A stretch of DNA of 64,000 bases from Prostheceraeus crozeri (GCA_907163375.1 CAJQUW010007055.1:211001-275000); one strand, 5' to 3'; positions 11,229-22,288 are shown, numbered from the stretch's first letter. Made by a program: numbers and translations. Notes: a model not told the origin generated them from the letters alone.

Positions 11229-12613
11229 TTTAGAAAAATATCCTATTTCATTACAAAATAGAAACTGAACCTCCTCCAAAAAGTGAAACGAAACTGAATG
11301 TTCTTTTATACGTAAATTTATATTCCTGGTTCAACGTGAAAAGTAGCTGTGGGAATATTTCGTCTTTTTGTCTGTCCATTTCATATAAATGATAATAAAG
11401 TGCTCAAATTTATGGCACTAGCATTTGAATTTGATGTGAAGTTAACCGGCGCAAATAATCATTCGCATCAATAACAGTAAGAGAGTAATTTCTCTCTTCC
11501 TCTGCTATCTTTCACAAGGTATGCATTCATTGGTGAGACAGCGCTTTACGATTATTGCAATAAATCATTATTACACTCGTTAGGTAGGAAATGCGGACAC
11601 GCACCGCTATCCGGCAGACTAAATTTATGGTGAGAATTGATGAAACTAAAGAGATTTATCCTCCAAGGATATCCACGAAAATATGCATTAGTATACAATA
11701 AAAGGACTGTTCATCCTCTCTTTTCAAATTTCCTATGTTATTATCCGAATGAAATGATTTTATAACAATTAATTATCATTTATTTCATATACTGCTTCTT
11801 CTCATGCAGCTCTCTGTCACAACTCCTACCATGAGAAACCTTATTGAACTATAAATTGTAATAAAAGTCAAATGAGATTACCAACGAAGACATTCTTCAT
11901 GATTTCTAAAGAAAGTGATGGATCATGTCCAAGCTGAGGAATGTTATGAGGAATATTATGATAATATAAGTAAGTTATGGAAAATGAAGTATGAAATAGA
12001 AAATTGTCATCATTGAGTCAAAATGTAGCTACTTAATGAATTAGATATCAATCGAGCTTTGGTAGTGATTTTGACTTTCTATATATCAACTTTTTGTACC
12101 AACATAAAGTTCAATTGTCTAAATGAAATGAAGAGTTGGATTTCTATGTTATGTCTTGATTTGGTGTTCATAACATTTCTATGAAAGCGGTTTCCTTTTC
12201 TATTGACTGATTATGCCTCTCCACGAAATAAATTAGCAATCTATTAACAGCTCTTATAGGCAATTTCGCAACTGGCATTTAATAAGGCGGTATTAGATTA
12301 AAATGTTTGACTTTGTAGTATGATTTTCTATCCAAGCAGTTTGGCCCATATTTATGCAATATTAGACTATTACTATCATTCAACTAATCAAAACGGAATT
12401 AAACCGGTAAAAAGTCAAGGTCATTAACATGCTCGATATCGTTTTTACTTGAGGCAAATTTAGTGATTCCTTGTAAGTAATGCCGTGCACCAGAGTGAAA
12501 TTCTATGTTAGATGTTATATGTCTGAATACAACATGCAGTAACCGACAACTAATGTGTATGTTCAACATGGCGGGATATTGGTTTCAAAGTGTTATGAAT
12601 AGGTACTCAATAC

Positions 12614-12901
12614 TAGGGTTTTCAAAATCCCGACTTTTTTGATCCTGGGATTGATCCCGTGATTATTTGCGATCCCGGAATTAGCAAGCTGAATGCATCA
12701 ACTGATAGTATGCTTAGGCTAGCGCAGACTGAACAATACTAGGCGTTATTTGTTTCGTTTTCATTACTCGAATTATGCCGGCTCCCATTAAATATGAACG
12801 TAGTGCTACCTGTGTTGCTTTCCATAAAAGTGTACCTAACTGCTTAAAAGCAGATCCCGTAAAAATGCGATAATCCCGACATCCTCAGATTAAAAAACCT
12901 A
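12614..12901. mobile_element. Short non-autonomous hAT-type element (MITE)
   Basis: A 288-bp element with an exact 8-bp direct repeat CTCAATAC at 12606-12613 and 12902-12909. It starts TAGGGTTTTC and ends AAAAAACCTA, short imperfect inverted termini. An 8-bp target duplication and TAGGG-like ends are typical of hAT transposons. There is no transposase inside, so it depended on another element. Confidence 0.75.
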
Positions 12902-12909
12902 CTCAATAC

Positions 12910-15515
12910 TGAATAGCGATATCGGATCAAGAGCCCGCTGATATTGATAACATTAACCTTATTGCCTCCTATATTCATCTAAAGTTAGAAGTATTTGCCG
13001 GTATGTGTATACTCTAAAAAAATATTTTGCAATCAAAATCTTAAAAAAAAAAGCTGGCTTGAAAGTTAGCATTTACAGTGAAAAACTGCATTGAAAAGGA
13101 ACGTTGTTAGTGAGCTTTTATGACGACAATGTGAAAATTACCAGAGTGGTCAACGCAGAATCGAGTGGAGACTATATCTAGCATTTTTACACATCTTGCA
13201 CATATCTTCACTTTAGCTCAAATTTTTCTTCTGTATATTGAATTTCAAAAAAGTTCATGTTTCAAAAGAACGTTGATCGTGGGTATTGATTAGGAAGAGG
13301 ATAATCGAATTATCGATGATGTTACTGATTGAGACGACGCTGAACAGATATAATTTATAAATGCAAAATCTGTTCAAAAGTCATCAGGCATAAATACATG
13401 TATATCCTGTCAGAAGATCCGATTGACAGCTGCGTAGAACTGAACTAACACCGAATTTAGTGACAGCAACTAAAGTTTATGTTGCTGTGAAATAATATTA
13501 TGCTAAAGTGAAATATAGCTTATAGTTATAATTTTACTGAAAATTAAAAAACTACAAAACTCATAAGCAATATGCATCGGCAACCGCTAATTAAGATTGG
13601 AAACAATATTTTGACCCCACAACGGCAAAAAATTATGAGTAAAGAAGGAAGAGATCAACGCTATTCTACTGGCATCTCAGCAAACTTCGAACACCTTGGA
13701 ATGCCCTCAAATTGCTTTTGAAAAAACTGAAACAAAACTATAATTTTTGAAAATAGCTTACGTTTCAATAATATAAGCATTTCGAGCCCTATCCAACATT
13801 ATTTTTATCAATTGTTATCACGCATGAATGTGATATTCAACGACTTTGACATTGTCATTTTTGTTAAACGGTTTTTGAGGCGAAGATTCTTTCTGCGACA
13901 TTTTTCCTTTCTCCTCTAAATCTTCTCAAATTCCAACACTCAGCCGTTGATTTGCTCAATTTGGGTCTGCGATTCCAGTTGACAGGAGTGAAGCCTCGTT
14001 ACTAGTATGATTCGCATCAGCCATAGTCTACTGGCATCTGCTGTCGAATTTCGTAAAGACAAGGAGATTCTTAGATCACAAGTGAGGATTCCTTGCAACT
14101 GACAGCGCTGCAGGTTGATAGTGAGAAGGGAAGTCAGAATATTGGTAAAAATGAGATCGAAGCATGAGGAAAGCATCAGAGAATGTAAATGAAACTTCCT
14201 TTACTCGGCGAATTTGATGGACAAGTCTGTGTGGGACGGCTAGGTTGGAATGTACATAATTAATGATAGAAAATATCAAATCATAAATCAATGTACAAAT
14301 TGCAGACTTTCTCAGTTCAAATCTTTGACATGAAATAAGGGATATACGCATTGATATGACAAATAACGCATTGCAATTCAAAAACACCCCTATCTAGTAG
14401 CAGGCGAAATTCTAAATATTTTGAAATTTCTTCAAACTCAATTATTAGGAGTTTGCAGTTAGTCTAACTTGTATTATTTTCAATTTCTAGGTTATTTGTT
14501 TCATTAGAAATTTAGAAATTTCCATCTTCATTTCTATCTGTAATAAATTCTATCTGTAAATACTTGGGAATACAGCATTATAAAACAGAACACATAGAAA
14601 GTCGTCTTGGGAAGACTTCTTGTGAATCTAGTATTAAGAATCTAGTGCAAATCTACTTTGAAGTAGGCCTGCTACAAGTAGACTACTATGAAGAGTCTAC
14701 TATTCCTATTGTTTCTCCACTGATATTTATCAACCATTTGCCTCGAATATTGCTGTGCGCATTCACTGCTTCTTCCATCAGTCAATTCAAACTTTTAGAC
14801 TATAAACGTTTACAAACAGTAAACCAACAGATACGCATGTACTATAGGTTATATGAATGACAATTATTGTCGGGCTAGGTTTATTGTATGCATATGAAAT
14901 GTAAATCAAGCATTGTATTCTTATCAACAAATTTACATGCTTTCAATACAGCGATAAATCTACTTATACTAGACAACATTTATGATTCCCAGAGAATTGA
15001 TATGGTGTAGAAATGAAATTTCTTACCACACAGCAACTTTGTCTTATCCTATCCATGAATGATCTCAGGTGCTAGCAGTCCTAAATAAGTGCAACTATCT
15101 CAAACTTTGAAAGAGTGAATAGCAAAAATCATCGAGAAGTTACTTCGCAAAGAAATCGCGCGATTCCTGCATTCATGAATTGGGCGATTGATGTCACGAG
15201 ATTGATCGAATGGAATCGATTGACTGCGCCCTCTACAGGCCCGATCCCAATAACGCTACAATAAGGCTAGGCAAACCTGTCCAACCCATCGTTTTATAAC
15301 AGCGCACTTTTCTTCCTAACACGCTCTTAACCATGTTTAGTAGGAAAATAGCGGTTATTTTAAAGTAATGCAATGTTTTGTTTGATTACAATGTTGTCGA
15401 GCAATCAGATATCTGCACATCATTTATATTTTTAGACTAAGCACGTTATCGGATTCTTACATGCTGGATACCTTGTAGATCAGCTATTTCTATTTTCCCC
15501 AGCGTGCAAATCAAA
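12910..15515. other. Intronic stretch without supported genes
   Basis: Host intron sequence. Open frames at 13940-14387 and 14564-14860 carry no recognisable motif and look like chance frames. Confidence 0.5.
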
Positions 15516-16599
15516 TGTCTCGTATTGAGCTGCATGACCGAATTTTGATCGTTGAGTTGTACTATGAAAATGGGCGAAGTATTGCTGCTGCCCTAAGACG
15601 ATTCTCAACGATTTAAGGCTTGAAAACAAAATCCGAAGCCCGATATCCACTGTGAGTGCATTAATCGAGAATTTTCAGACAACAGGCAGTGTCGCCGGTT
15701 TGCCAAAATCAGGGAGACTTCGTGTGAGTGACGAACACATCGAACATGTTGCCGAACTTGTGACTACCACATCCGGAAGAGCAAGCATTGCTAAAGAAAG
15801 CGAAGACGTTGCCATTAGTCAAACAAGTACTCGAAAGATTATGAAATGCCATCTACGGATGCATCAACACCGAATTCATTTTGTGCAACAGTTGACTTCT
15901 TTGGACTGTACAAAGAGATTGAACTTTTGCTCATCAATGTTACAGCAGTTCTCCGAAAACGACCAATTTCTTCATAACATCTTATGGACTGATGTCGCTC
16001 ATTTTCATCTCTCCGGTGCAGCTAATTCGTGGAACACAATCAGCAATCCATATGAAATTCAAGAACAGTCACTTCACTGGACTGCTAAATCAACTGTTTG
16101 GGCTGGATTTACCCACAATGTCTTGCTTCCTCCTTACTTCTTTGAAGATTATGAGGTCAAAACAGTTGCGGTTAACGCCGCTGCGCGATGCCAACAAGTG
16201 ATCACCGATAATGTGAAACCTCATTTGACTCATAGAAGAATGTTGAAGAAGACATGGATGCAACAGGATGGAGCACCCCCTCACACATCCAAAGTCACTA
16301 AGCAGACTCTGAAGTCAGTCTTTCAGGAGAGAATAATCTCCAAGGTATTTCCAACGGAATGGCCCCCAAGAAGCCTTGACTTAAATCAGTGCGACTTTTG
16401 ACTGTGGAGCTACTTGAAAGCCAATGTATACACTCCTTCTCCGCGTACTTTGGAGGAACTCAAACAACGGATACGGGCAACTATGAATGACATTTCCATT
16501 GAGATGCTTCAAGCCACTTATGAGTCAGTTCCTATGTGGTTTCCTATGTTTGGTGCTGCATTGAAGCAAGGTAACCACATTAACCCAGAATATAATTGA
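15516..16599 (+). pseudogene. Mariner-superfamily transposase, DD41D type, decayed
   Basis: Reading starts at ATG 15516 (MSRIELHDRILIVELYYENGRSI, the first HTH), then continues in another frame from about 15617, with the main open part at 15652-16401 and the tail at 16402-16599. At least one frameshift near 15600 and one in-frame TGA at 16399 (between CDF and LWSYLK) break it. Catalytic residues are visible: ILWTDVAHFHL (first Asp), WMQQDGAPPHT (second Asp), and the third Asp in LNQCDF, with 41 residues between the last two. The WPPRS-DL---DF-LW-YLK block is typical of this lineage. I found no convincing inverted ends, so the borders are those of the coding remnant only. Confidence 0.82.
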
Positions 16600-16905
16600 T
16601 TCATATGAAACCTCGTTTCTTTTCTACTGTTACACATATATTTTTACTTGAGAGAATCCCATAATCCTAGGTTTCCAAAAATGCAAGATACTACATTCAC
16701 TTGTTTTTTAACCAATAAGTCAACAAATGTTTATTTCCAAAATTATCGGAAAACATGGAGTACATACATGAACAGCATGTTAAAGAACACATTTCAAAAT
16801 ATGCGTGCGGTCGGTCTCAATGAAAACATCTCAAGGCAGCAATGAGAGGATAGTTTCCAAAACTTCTATCGTTGGATTTTGAATATTCATTGTATCAGAT
16901 CGTAA
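16600..16905. other. Intronic stretch between mariner remnant and Polinton
   Basis: Nothing recognised. It ends at the 6-bp Polinton target duplication. Confidence 0.5.
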
Positions 16906-16911
16906 TTTGGT
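16906..16911 (+). repeat. Polinton target-site duplication, left
   Basis: TTTGGT, identical to 38955-38960. Polintons make 6-bp duplications. Confidence 0.85.
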
Positions 16912-17700
16912 AGTAGTAAGAAAACGGCGAACTTACGACCGGCGCCCCCCCCCTCTGGAACGACAGAGGTTGTAGTCTGTCGTGGTGTGCCGGCCAGGTT
17001 GGCCCACGTTCACAAAATGTTCGCTGACTCCCCCCCCTCTGGAACGGCAGAGTGTCGTGGTGGACTTGGGCGACCGCCAGGATTTGTCTTGAGGCTATAG
17101 TGTGTGATGTTTTTCGTGCAATCTGCTGAATGTTGGGTTGTAAAATGGGTTGTTTCGAGTGGAAGGAGTGCTCGGATGTGAAAACGGAGGCCAGATTTGG
17201 ATTCAGCGTGAAATTCTGCATCTGTATGGTGAATTTGAACGCAATCGGAGAGAAAAAATTTTCGCTGACGTCCCCCCCCCTCGGGAGAGCTCGCTTCGAT
17301 TTTGGCTTCCAGTGGACGGATTTTGTCGTGCCATAGCTCGTTTGAAAGCTAAGAGTGAGACAAATTCAGTGAAACAAACGGCTTGTTCATATCTGTCTTC
17401 GTTTAGATGTGAGACGCCATTTAAGATTTTGGGACATTGGCGAAAAACGACAGAGTTAGAATTTGGGACGTTTTGGGCTGCAGCTTCAAAACGAAGCATC
17501 GGATTGGAAAACGGATTTCAGATTTGGAATCAGCGTGAAATTCTGCATCTGTATGGTGAGTTTCAAGTCAATCGGAGAGAAAAAATTTTCAACATTTTTC
17601 GAAAAAACGACAGAGTTAGAATTTGGGACTTTTTGGTCTCTAGCGCCAAAACGAACCATCGGATGGGAAAACGGAGGCCAGATTTGGATTCAGCGTGAAA
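16912..17700 (+). repeat. Polinton left terminal inverted repeat
   Basis: Matches the complement of 38166-38954. The outer 650-700 bp are about 98% similar and the inner part is more diverged. It contains two long C tracts each followed by TCTGGAACG-CAGAG, and a third C tract near 17271, giving G-rich runs on the opposite strand. Confidence 0.85.
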
Positions 17701-18020
17701 TTCTGCATCTGTATGGTGAATTTGAACGCAATCGGAGAGAAAAAATTTTCGCTGACGTCCCCCCCCTCGGGAGAGCTTCCTTCGATTTTGGCTTCCAGTG
17801 GACGGATTTTGTCGTGCCATAGCTCGTTTGAAAGCTAAGAGTGAGACAAATTCAGTGAAACAAACGGCTTGTTCATATCTGTCTTCGTTTAGATGTGAGA
17901 CGCAATTTCAGATTTTGGGACATTGGCGAAAAACGACAGAGTTAGAATTTGGGACGTTTTGGGCTGTAGCTTCAAAACGAAGCATCGGATTGGAAAACGG
18001 ATTTCAGATTTGGAATCAGC
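17187..18020 (+). repeat. Tandem duplication inside the left Polinton end
   Basis: The segment starting GAGGCCAGATTTGG at 17187 begins again at 17674 (period 487 bp) and runs to about 18020. The right end carries only one copy. The repeated unit itself contains shorter related blocks (GAAATTCTGCATCTGTATGG several times). The open frames in this zone are by-products of the repeats. Confidence 0.75.
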
Positions 18021-18033
18021 TTGATGTTATTGT

Positions 18034-18079
18034 CCAATGAGGATCATCATCCAATGAGAATCAAGCATTTCTATATAAA
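18034..18079 (+). promoter_or_regulatory. Polinton left promoter: two CCAAT boxes and TATA box
   Basis: CCAATGAG occurs at 18034 and 18051 (17 bp apart), followed by TATATAAA at 18072-18079, 21 bp after the second CCAAT. It lies just inside the left terminal repeat and about 100 bp before the first likely ATG (18182). The same spacing recurs on the minus strand before the DNA polymerase gene. Confidence 0.7.
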
Positions 18080-18341
18080 TAGCGAGCCTTCCACAGTGAG
18101 AATCATTCCATCGTTGAATCACATGAGTGACGGACGCACATTTTCTCTCTCTCTAGTTCCCTATTCTATTATCCAACTAAAATGGTAAGTCGCTACTTTC
18201 CTCCCTCTCCTCCCTTGAACGTAAACTTAATACAATCTTTTTCATTTTCAGGCATCTACTCCATCTGCTGCACTAGTAGGACAAAATGGCGGTCAAGCGT
18301 TACAAGGTTCGCTACGATCAGATCATCTACAACTGAGGCCA

Positions 18342-18956
18342 GTGGAAGAAACAACCAAGGTACATAATCCTACACCGCTACAGCGTAAATTTAAACAAGT
18401 CTTGCGTTATGACGATCATAGCGTAGTACTCCAAACGGGAATGCTCCCTTCCACGGATGTCAAGATAATGCGCAATCAGTATGGGGACTACATACTGATC
18501 CCCGTGAGTCCATACATTCGCCACCAACTTGATATTATTGAGGAGTACGTGACATTAAATATGGACATTCCTACTCCTCTTGCTCAAGAGTGGATGGCGA
18601 GAGATGACAAGGATACTCCCTATAGAAAGATTTGGGATGGTAATCAAATTTGCCTACCGGTATCACATTGGTGCACTTACTATAAGAAGGAGGGAGATCA
18701 TTCAACATCCATCACATGCGACGAGCTCGGAGAAGGTGCTTGGGATATCCTTTTCAAAGTGAATGGGCTATATTATGGTCGACACAAGGATAATAAAATA
18801 GCCTCTCTCTCCATGCATATGGAATCCATCCTATATATTCCAAAACCACCCAACGTGGATGACATAATTGATCAAATCCTTAACAGCAGTGGTACGAAGC
18901 GCAAGTCGGAGAAGAATGCTGCATCAAAACGCAAATCAAAGAAGGAGAATTACTAG
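18342..18956 (+). CDS. Polinton accessory protein, unknown function
   Basis: An open frame of about 204 codons, the first gene behind the left promoter. The C-terminal tail is very basic (TKRKSEKNAASKRKSKK), suggesting nuclear or nucleic-acid contact. The body shows no motif I recognise. A GT-AG pair right after an ATG at 18182 (ATG|GTAAGT to about 18251) suggests a short intron and a leader exon upstream of this frame, so the true N-terminus may be longer. Function is not assigned. Confidence 0.6.
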   Translation: MEETTKVHNPTPLQRKFKQVLRYDDHSVVLQTGMLPSTDVKIMRNQYGDYILIPVSPYIRHQLDIIEEYVTLNMDIPTPLAQEWMARDDKDTPYRKIWDGNQICLPVSHWCTYYKKEGDHSTSITCDELGEGAWDILFKVNGLYYGRHKDNKIASLSMHMESILYIPKPPNVDDIIDQILNSSGTKRKSEKNAASKRKSKKENY

Positions 18957-19130
18957 TCCTTTCCTAACTCTACCCTATGACAATTCGCCTATGTGCTTTG
19001 AGTGTCGTAGACGTGGTCTTATTAGATACATTTTACTTCTTCGTTGCCATCATATCATTTGTGTTTTTTTTTCGTGAAAAGCATCGATGTAATTCTTCAT
19101 TTTGTAATATGTTATAGAACGTTTCCTTAG

Positions 19131-19700
19131 ATGTGTAATTTCCGTTTTAGGCTTCTATCATCATTTTTTATGGATTGTGAGGGTGAACCTGTACAGGAGC
19201 TCATTGCTATTGCTATGAACAATTGGACATATCAGATTGTTAGTGTCTATCATCAACATGCCAACTGCGATCCCAATGTTGATCAATGGGCGAGAAAACA
19301 CATTCATGGACTTAATCTGAAATATTTGCAAGACTTTGGCTTTTCTTGTGAGAGTGCTCTTCTTATTGACTTTAGACGATGGTTAGCTGCTTTCAATGTT
19401 ATACGCATCTTTTGTAATAATCCTGGTAAGGAGAGGAAAGTATTTCCCAATCTAATCATTGATGATATTTTGCTCCCGCCTTGGGATAGTAGAGTGAATC
19501 AACACTACCATGAAGTCACGAAACGTTTTAAGGATTTGTGTGTTCCTATTTTGTCTGTTCGTTGTAGTAGCTACGTTCATAACCAATGCTTCTTTCCTCC
19601 TTACCTCAACACTGCCAAAGTCCTGTATGGTTATCATTGCTCGCTGTATGATAGTTACCAGCTGTATCTATTTTATCTCTTTCAAACCATTGATTTATAA
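19131..19700 (+). CDS. Polinton accessory protein with DEDD-exonuclease-like start
   Basis: The frame of about 190 codons has FMDCEGEPVQELIAIAM near residues 14-30. This D-x-E with a following hydrophobic strand resembles the Exo I motif of DEDD 3'-5' exonucleases. Further on, VYHQHA, WARKHIHGL, DFRRWLAAFNV and CNNPGKER recall the IHGI/HGL and later Asp-bearing segments of that fold. I cannot place all four acidic residues with confidence. The beginning is uncertain: a possible acceptor (ccgttttag) just before 19150 suggests a spliced start, and the ATG of MDCEG (19170) is another option. The role may be in nucleic-acid processing; this is inference only. Confidence 0.5.
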   Translation: MCNFRFRLLSSFFMDCEGEPVQELIAIAMNNWTYQIVSVYHQHANCDPNVDQWARKHIHGLNLKYLQDFGFSCESALLIDFRRWLAAFNVIRIFCNNPGKERKVFPNLIIDDILLPPWDSRVNQHYHEVTKRFKDLCVPILSVRCSSYVHNQCFFPPYLNTAKVLYGYHCSLYDSYQLYLFYLFQTIDL

Positions 19701-19745
19701 TGCATGCTTGTTACCGTTATTCAATAAATGTTACTATGAGAAGAG

Positions 19746-20195
19746 TTGTTTTCATGCAATGGATGGGTTAGACAAAGGGCGATCATGTCTTTCTCAAACG
19801 ACTGCGGAACATTACATTTTCATAGACAAAGTTTAAAAGGAGCTGTTCAAGATTATGTGATAAATTTTCATAAAGATGAGACCGACATCGAAGCAGTGGT
19901 CGATGATGCTAGCACTCTATTTCTAGAGTTAATGAATACATTCTCTGATAGCATTATCATGGCGCGATTAGTTGCGAAAATTAAGTTTAGTCATTTTGGA
20001 AAGGAAGAGGTGGAAAGTCGCTCTTTCCATTTTGCTTCTTATTCAATGGAAGTGGTAGATCACCCCGAAGAATTTTTTAAAAGACATATGATAAAAATTG
20101 CTGAACGTCTTAACGCATTTAACCATCATGGCAGCAGTCTAGTGATTGAAGCGATTTCAGATATTCACATTCAACTTTCCATAAAGAAAAATTGA
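19746..20195 (+). CDS. Polinton hypothetical protein
   Basis: The frame of about 149 codons ends GSSLVIEAISDIHIQLSIKKN. It is acidic in the middle (DETDIEAVVDDAS) and has a FFKRHMIKIAERLNAF stretch. I do not recognise the family with certainty, although the ending resembles short proteins encoded next to polymerase or accessory genes in other Polintons. It is followed almost immediately by the RING-like gene, so the two may share a transcript. Confidence 0.5.
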   Translation: MFSCNGWVRQRAIMSFSNDCGTLHFHRQSLKGAVQDYVINFHKDETDIEAVVDDASTLFLELMNTFSDSIIMARLVAKIKFSHFGKEEVESRSFHFASYSMEVVDHPEEFFKRHMIKIAERLNAFNHHGSSLVIEAISDIHIQLSIKKN

Positions 20196-20197
20196 AA

Positions 20198-20521
20198 ATG
20201 CAGTGGTACTTGATTGTAGCACAACTGGTTTTCGAGCTATGTCTGCTCACTCTCGAAGTATATTCCTTCTGTACATGCGTCTATTATTTAGAAAAGGCTA
20301 GCAAATTCATATCTTCAAAAAGACTTGCTATAGACATCAGTAACGGTGAAACTATGTGTTGCGATGTATGTAAGCGAAAGGATGGAAATGAAAAGCGCAT
20401 CTTCATGAGATGTAAGCATGCTTTTTGTCAACGCTGTTTCATACGTAATTGCATTCAACTTTGCCAATGTAACCACTGTGATATTGCTCATTTCGAGTGT
20501 CACTTATGTCGCAATAGTTAG
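20198..20521 (+). CDS. Membrane-anchored RING-like zinc protein
   Basis: From ATG 20198, about 107 codons. Residues 3-30 form a hydrophobic segment (LIVAQLVFELCLLTLEVY), probably a membrane anchor. The second half has C-x2-C (CDVC), then C-x-H-x4-C-x2-C (CKHAFCQRC) and C-x2-C pairs (CNHC, CHLC), the layout of a RING or RING-like zinc domain. A ubiquitin-ligase role is possible but not shown. The two bases after the preceding stop make it nearly contiguous with the gene before. Confidence 0.6.
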   Translation: MQWYLIVAQLVFELCLLTLEVYSFCTCVYYLEKASKFISSKRLAIDISNGETMCCDVCKRKDGNEKRIFMRCKHAFCQRCFIRNCIQLCQCNHCDIAHFECHLCRNS

Positions 20522-20572
20522 TACCTATGCAAATGTGGTAAAGATAGGTTTTAGCAAAGACTAACACGGAAA

Positions 20573-20938
20573 ATGGCGAAACGTAAAATGACGAAACGTA
20601 AAAGTCAAAAGTCTTCAAAGTTTTCTTCAGCCATTCAAGCTCTCCGACGAATGAAAGCAAATCAGCGATACAATGCTATACGACATGCTAACGATAAATT
20701 CATTTGTGAAATTATTTCTCATGTGAGGAAGTTGAGGACGAAGAAATTAGCGCCAAAACAACGAAAGTTACTTAAGCGATATGCTACGAAACTGCGTTTC
20801 ATCTCCAATCCTAAAGTCACCCTTCAAAGAAAGAGCAAAACTCTAACACAAAAGGGCGGTTTCCTTTCAGCAATACTTCCAATGATAGCTCCTGCCGTGG
20901 GCAACCTATTGGGTAATATCTTTGGCTCTAAGCGTTAA
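20573..20938 (+). CDS. Small basic Polinton protein with hydrophobic tail
   Basis: About 121 codons. It has a highly basic N-terminus (MAKRKMTKRKSQK) and middle (KLRTKKLAPKQRKLLKRY), then TQKGGFLSAILPMIAPAVGNLLG. The K-R-K--L-QKGGFL-PLL tail is a hallmark of a small protein found in many Polintons, probably virion- or DNA-associated with an amphipathic or membrane-active end. It overlaps the start of the ATPase frame. Confidence 0.75.
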   Translation: MAKRKMTKRKSQKSSKFSSAIQALRRMKANQRYNAIRHANDKFICEIISHVRKLRTKKLAPKQRKLLKRYATKLRFISNPKVTLQRKSKTLTQKGGFLSAILPMIAPAVGNLLGNIFGSKR

Positions 20939-21587
20939 TTATGCAAATGTTGAATCTCAAAGTAATAAAATAGATTTCAGACTTCAATGTGATAAAGTTC
21001 TGACTGTATCAGGTCCATCTCATGCAGGTAAAACTGTTTTCGCGCTGAATTTATTGGATAAAAGAAGGGAGTTGTTTAAGGAACCTATCAATCGAGTGAT
21101 TTGGTGTTATGGTATTTATCAACCGTCCCTGTTTCAGGAATTGCAAAGTTGCAACTTTATTCGACATGAAGGAATTATTCCAGTGGATAAACTTCAGTCC
21201 AATGATGTTGTTGTATTGGATGATTTATTAAAAGAAAGTAAGAATTCAAAAGATGTTACAGATATGTTCACTCGTGCAGCACATCATAAAAGGTGTTTTA
21301 TCATCTATATCACACAAAATTTGTTTCCTGATGGAAAAGAAGCTCGTACACGAAACCTGAATACGCACTATTATGCTATCTTCAAGAATCAGCGAGATAA
21401 AAGTCAATTTGAAATTTTAGCGCGACAAGTTTCACCCAGAGGATCAAAAGCCTTAATTGAAATTTTTCAAGCAGCTACTGAAAAACCATACGGTTACTTA
21501 TTCATTGACTTTACGCAAGAGTGTCCGGAAGAATTTAGATTTCGAAGTGATATTTTGAAAACTCCCATGATTATCTACAAACTATGA
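20922..21587 (+). CDS. Polinton packaging ATPase (FtsK/HerA, A32-like)
   Basis: About 221 codons. Walker A is GPSHAGKT near residues 31-38 (usual GPSGSGKT), Walker B is VVVLDDLL near 96-103, and the sensor region is YITQNLF near 130-136. This is the standard Polinton ATPase that drives genome packaging into capsids in related viruses. Length and motif spacing are normal. No ATG is evident at the beginning of the frame, so the start may be spliced or lie in the overlap with the upstream gene. Confidence 0.88.
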   Translation: MALSVNYANVESQSNKIDFRLQCDKVLTVSGPSHAGKTVFALNLLDKRRELFKEPINRVIWCYGIYQPSLFQELQSCNFIRHEGIIPVDKLQSNDVVVLDDLLKESKNSKDVTDMFTRAAHHKRCFIIYITQNLFPDGKEARTRNLNTHYYAIFKNQRDKSQFEILARQVSPRGSKALIEIFQAATEKPYGYLFIDFTQECPEEFRFRSDILKTPMIIYKL

Positions 21588-22129
21588 GTTCTTATTCTCG
21601 CATGATTGTTATTCCTCAGGATGAATATGTACAATTGACTGCCATGCAGCAAGTAAAGCAACCTCTTGCAAATCAAATGTATAGGAAAGAAATAGATTAT
21701 CAGCAAAATGTTCACATCAAAGATCCACATCGTGCTGTATTATTACAATCGGAAACTGTTGAACAATTGAAAAACTTGAAGAATAAGATGCGTGACTCTG
21801 TATCGACTGCTACACCTTTAGCATCTCGCGCACATGCCATATCTCTTTTCAACAGTATTGAACCCCATCTCAATGTAAATGATAGAGGAGAAATCATTAC
21901 AGATGAAAATAAAGTGATTGATGCTTCACGTTATGAAGACTTGATTCAGTATGCAACACGTAGAAAGCGCCGTCAGGGCTATGTTCCACCTGGTTGGACA
22001 TACTTTCTTAAACTATTGAAAAAGCATAATGTGCCAAAATTTGCTCTAAATAATGAGACATTGAAAGAACTTGATTCAACAGTGGCTACTGCTCCAATGC
22101 TTCAGACGATGAAAATGCCAACAAATTGA
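21584..22129 (+). CDS. Conserved Polinton protein next to the integrase
   Basis: About 181 codons, beginning at the ATG that overlaps the ATPase stop (ATGAG). Segments such as GEIITDENKVIDASRYEDLI, YATRRKRRQGYVPPGW and FLKLLKKHNVPK resemble a protein often seen between the ATPase and integrase of Polintons (acidic helix, basic R-RR, P-GW-F, N-VP). Its job is unknown to me. Confidence 0.6.
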   Translation: MSSYSRMIVIPQDEYVQLTAMQQVKQPLANQMYRKEIDYQQNVHIKDPHRAVLLQSETVEQLKNLKNKMRDSVSTATPLASRAHAISLFNSIEPHLNVNDRGEIITDENKVIDASRYEDLIQYATRRKRRQGYVPPGWTYFLKLLKKHNVPKFALNNETLKELDSTVATAPMLQTMKMPTN

Positions 22130-22288
22130 TTTAAGGCGTCACCTGCTACATCCCCTCCCACACTTACTAAGCAAACAAGAGGAAGAACTCGACGTAGATC
22201 TACATCACCACTAAAACTAGTAAAAGGAAAACGTAAAACAGCTTCTCCCAGGAAATACATGTTCTCAGACTATTAATATGAAGCAGAT

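Noticed and set aside
17130-18040. Several overlapping frames in the Polinton ends (both ends)
   Set aside because: They repeat the same peptides because of tandem repeats, occur on both strands and have no family pattern.
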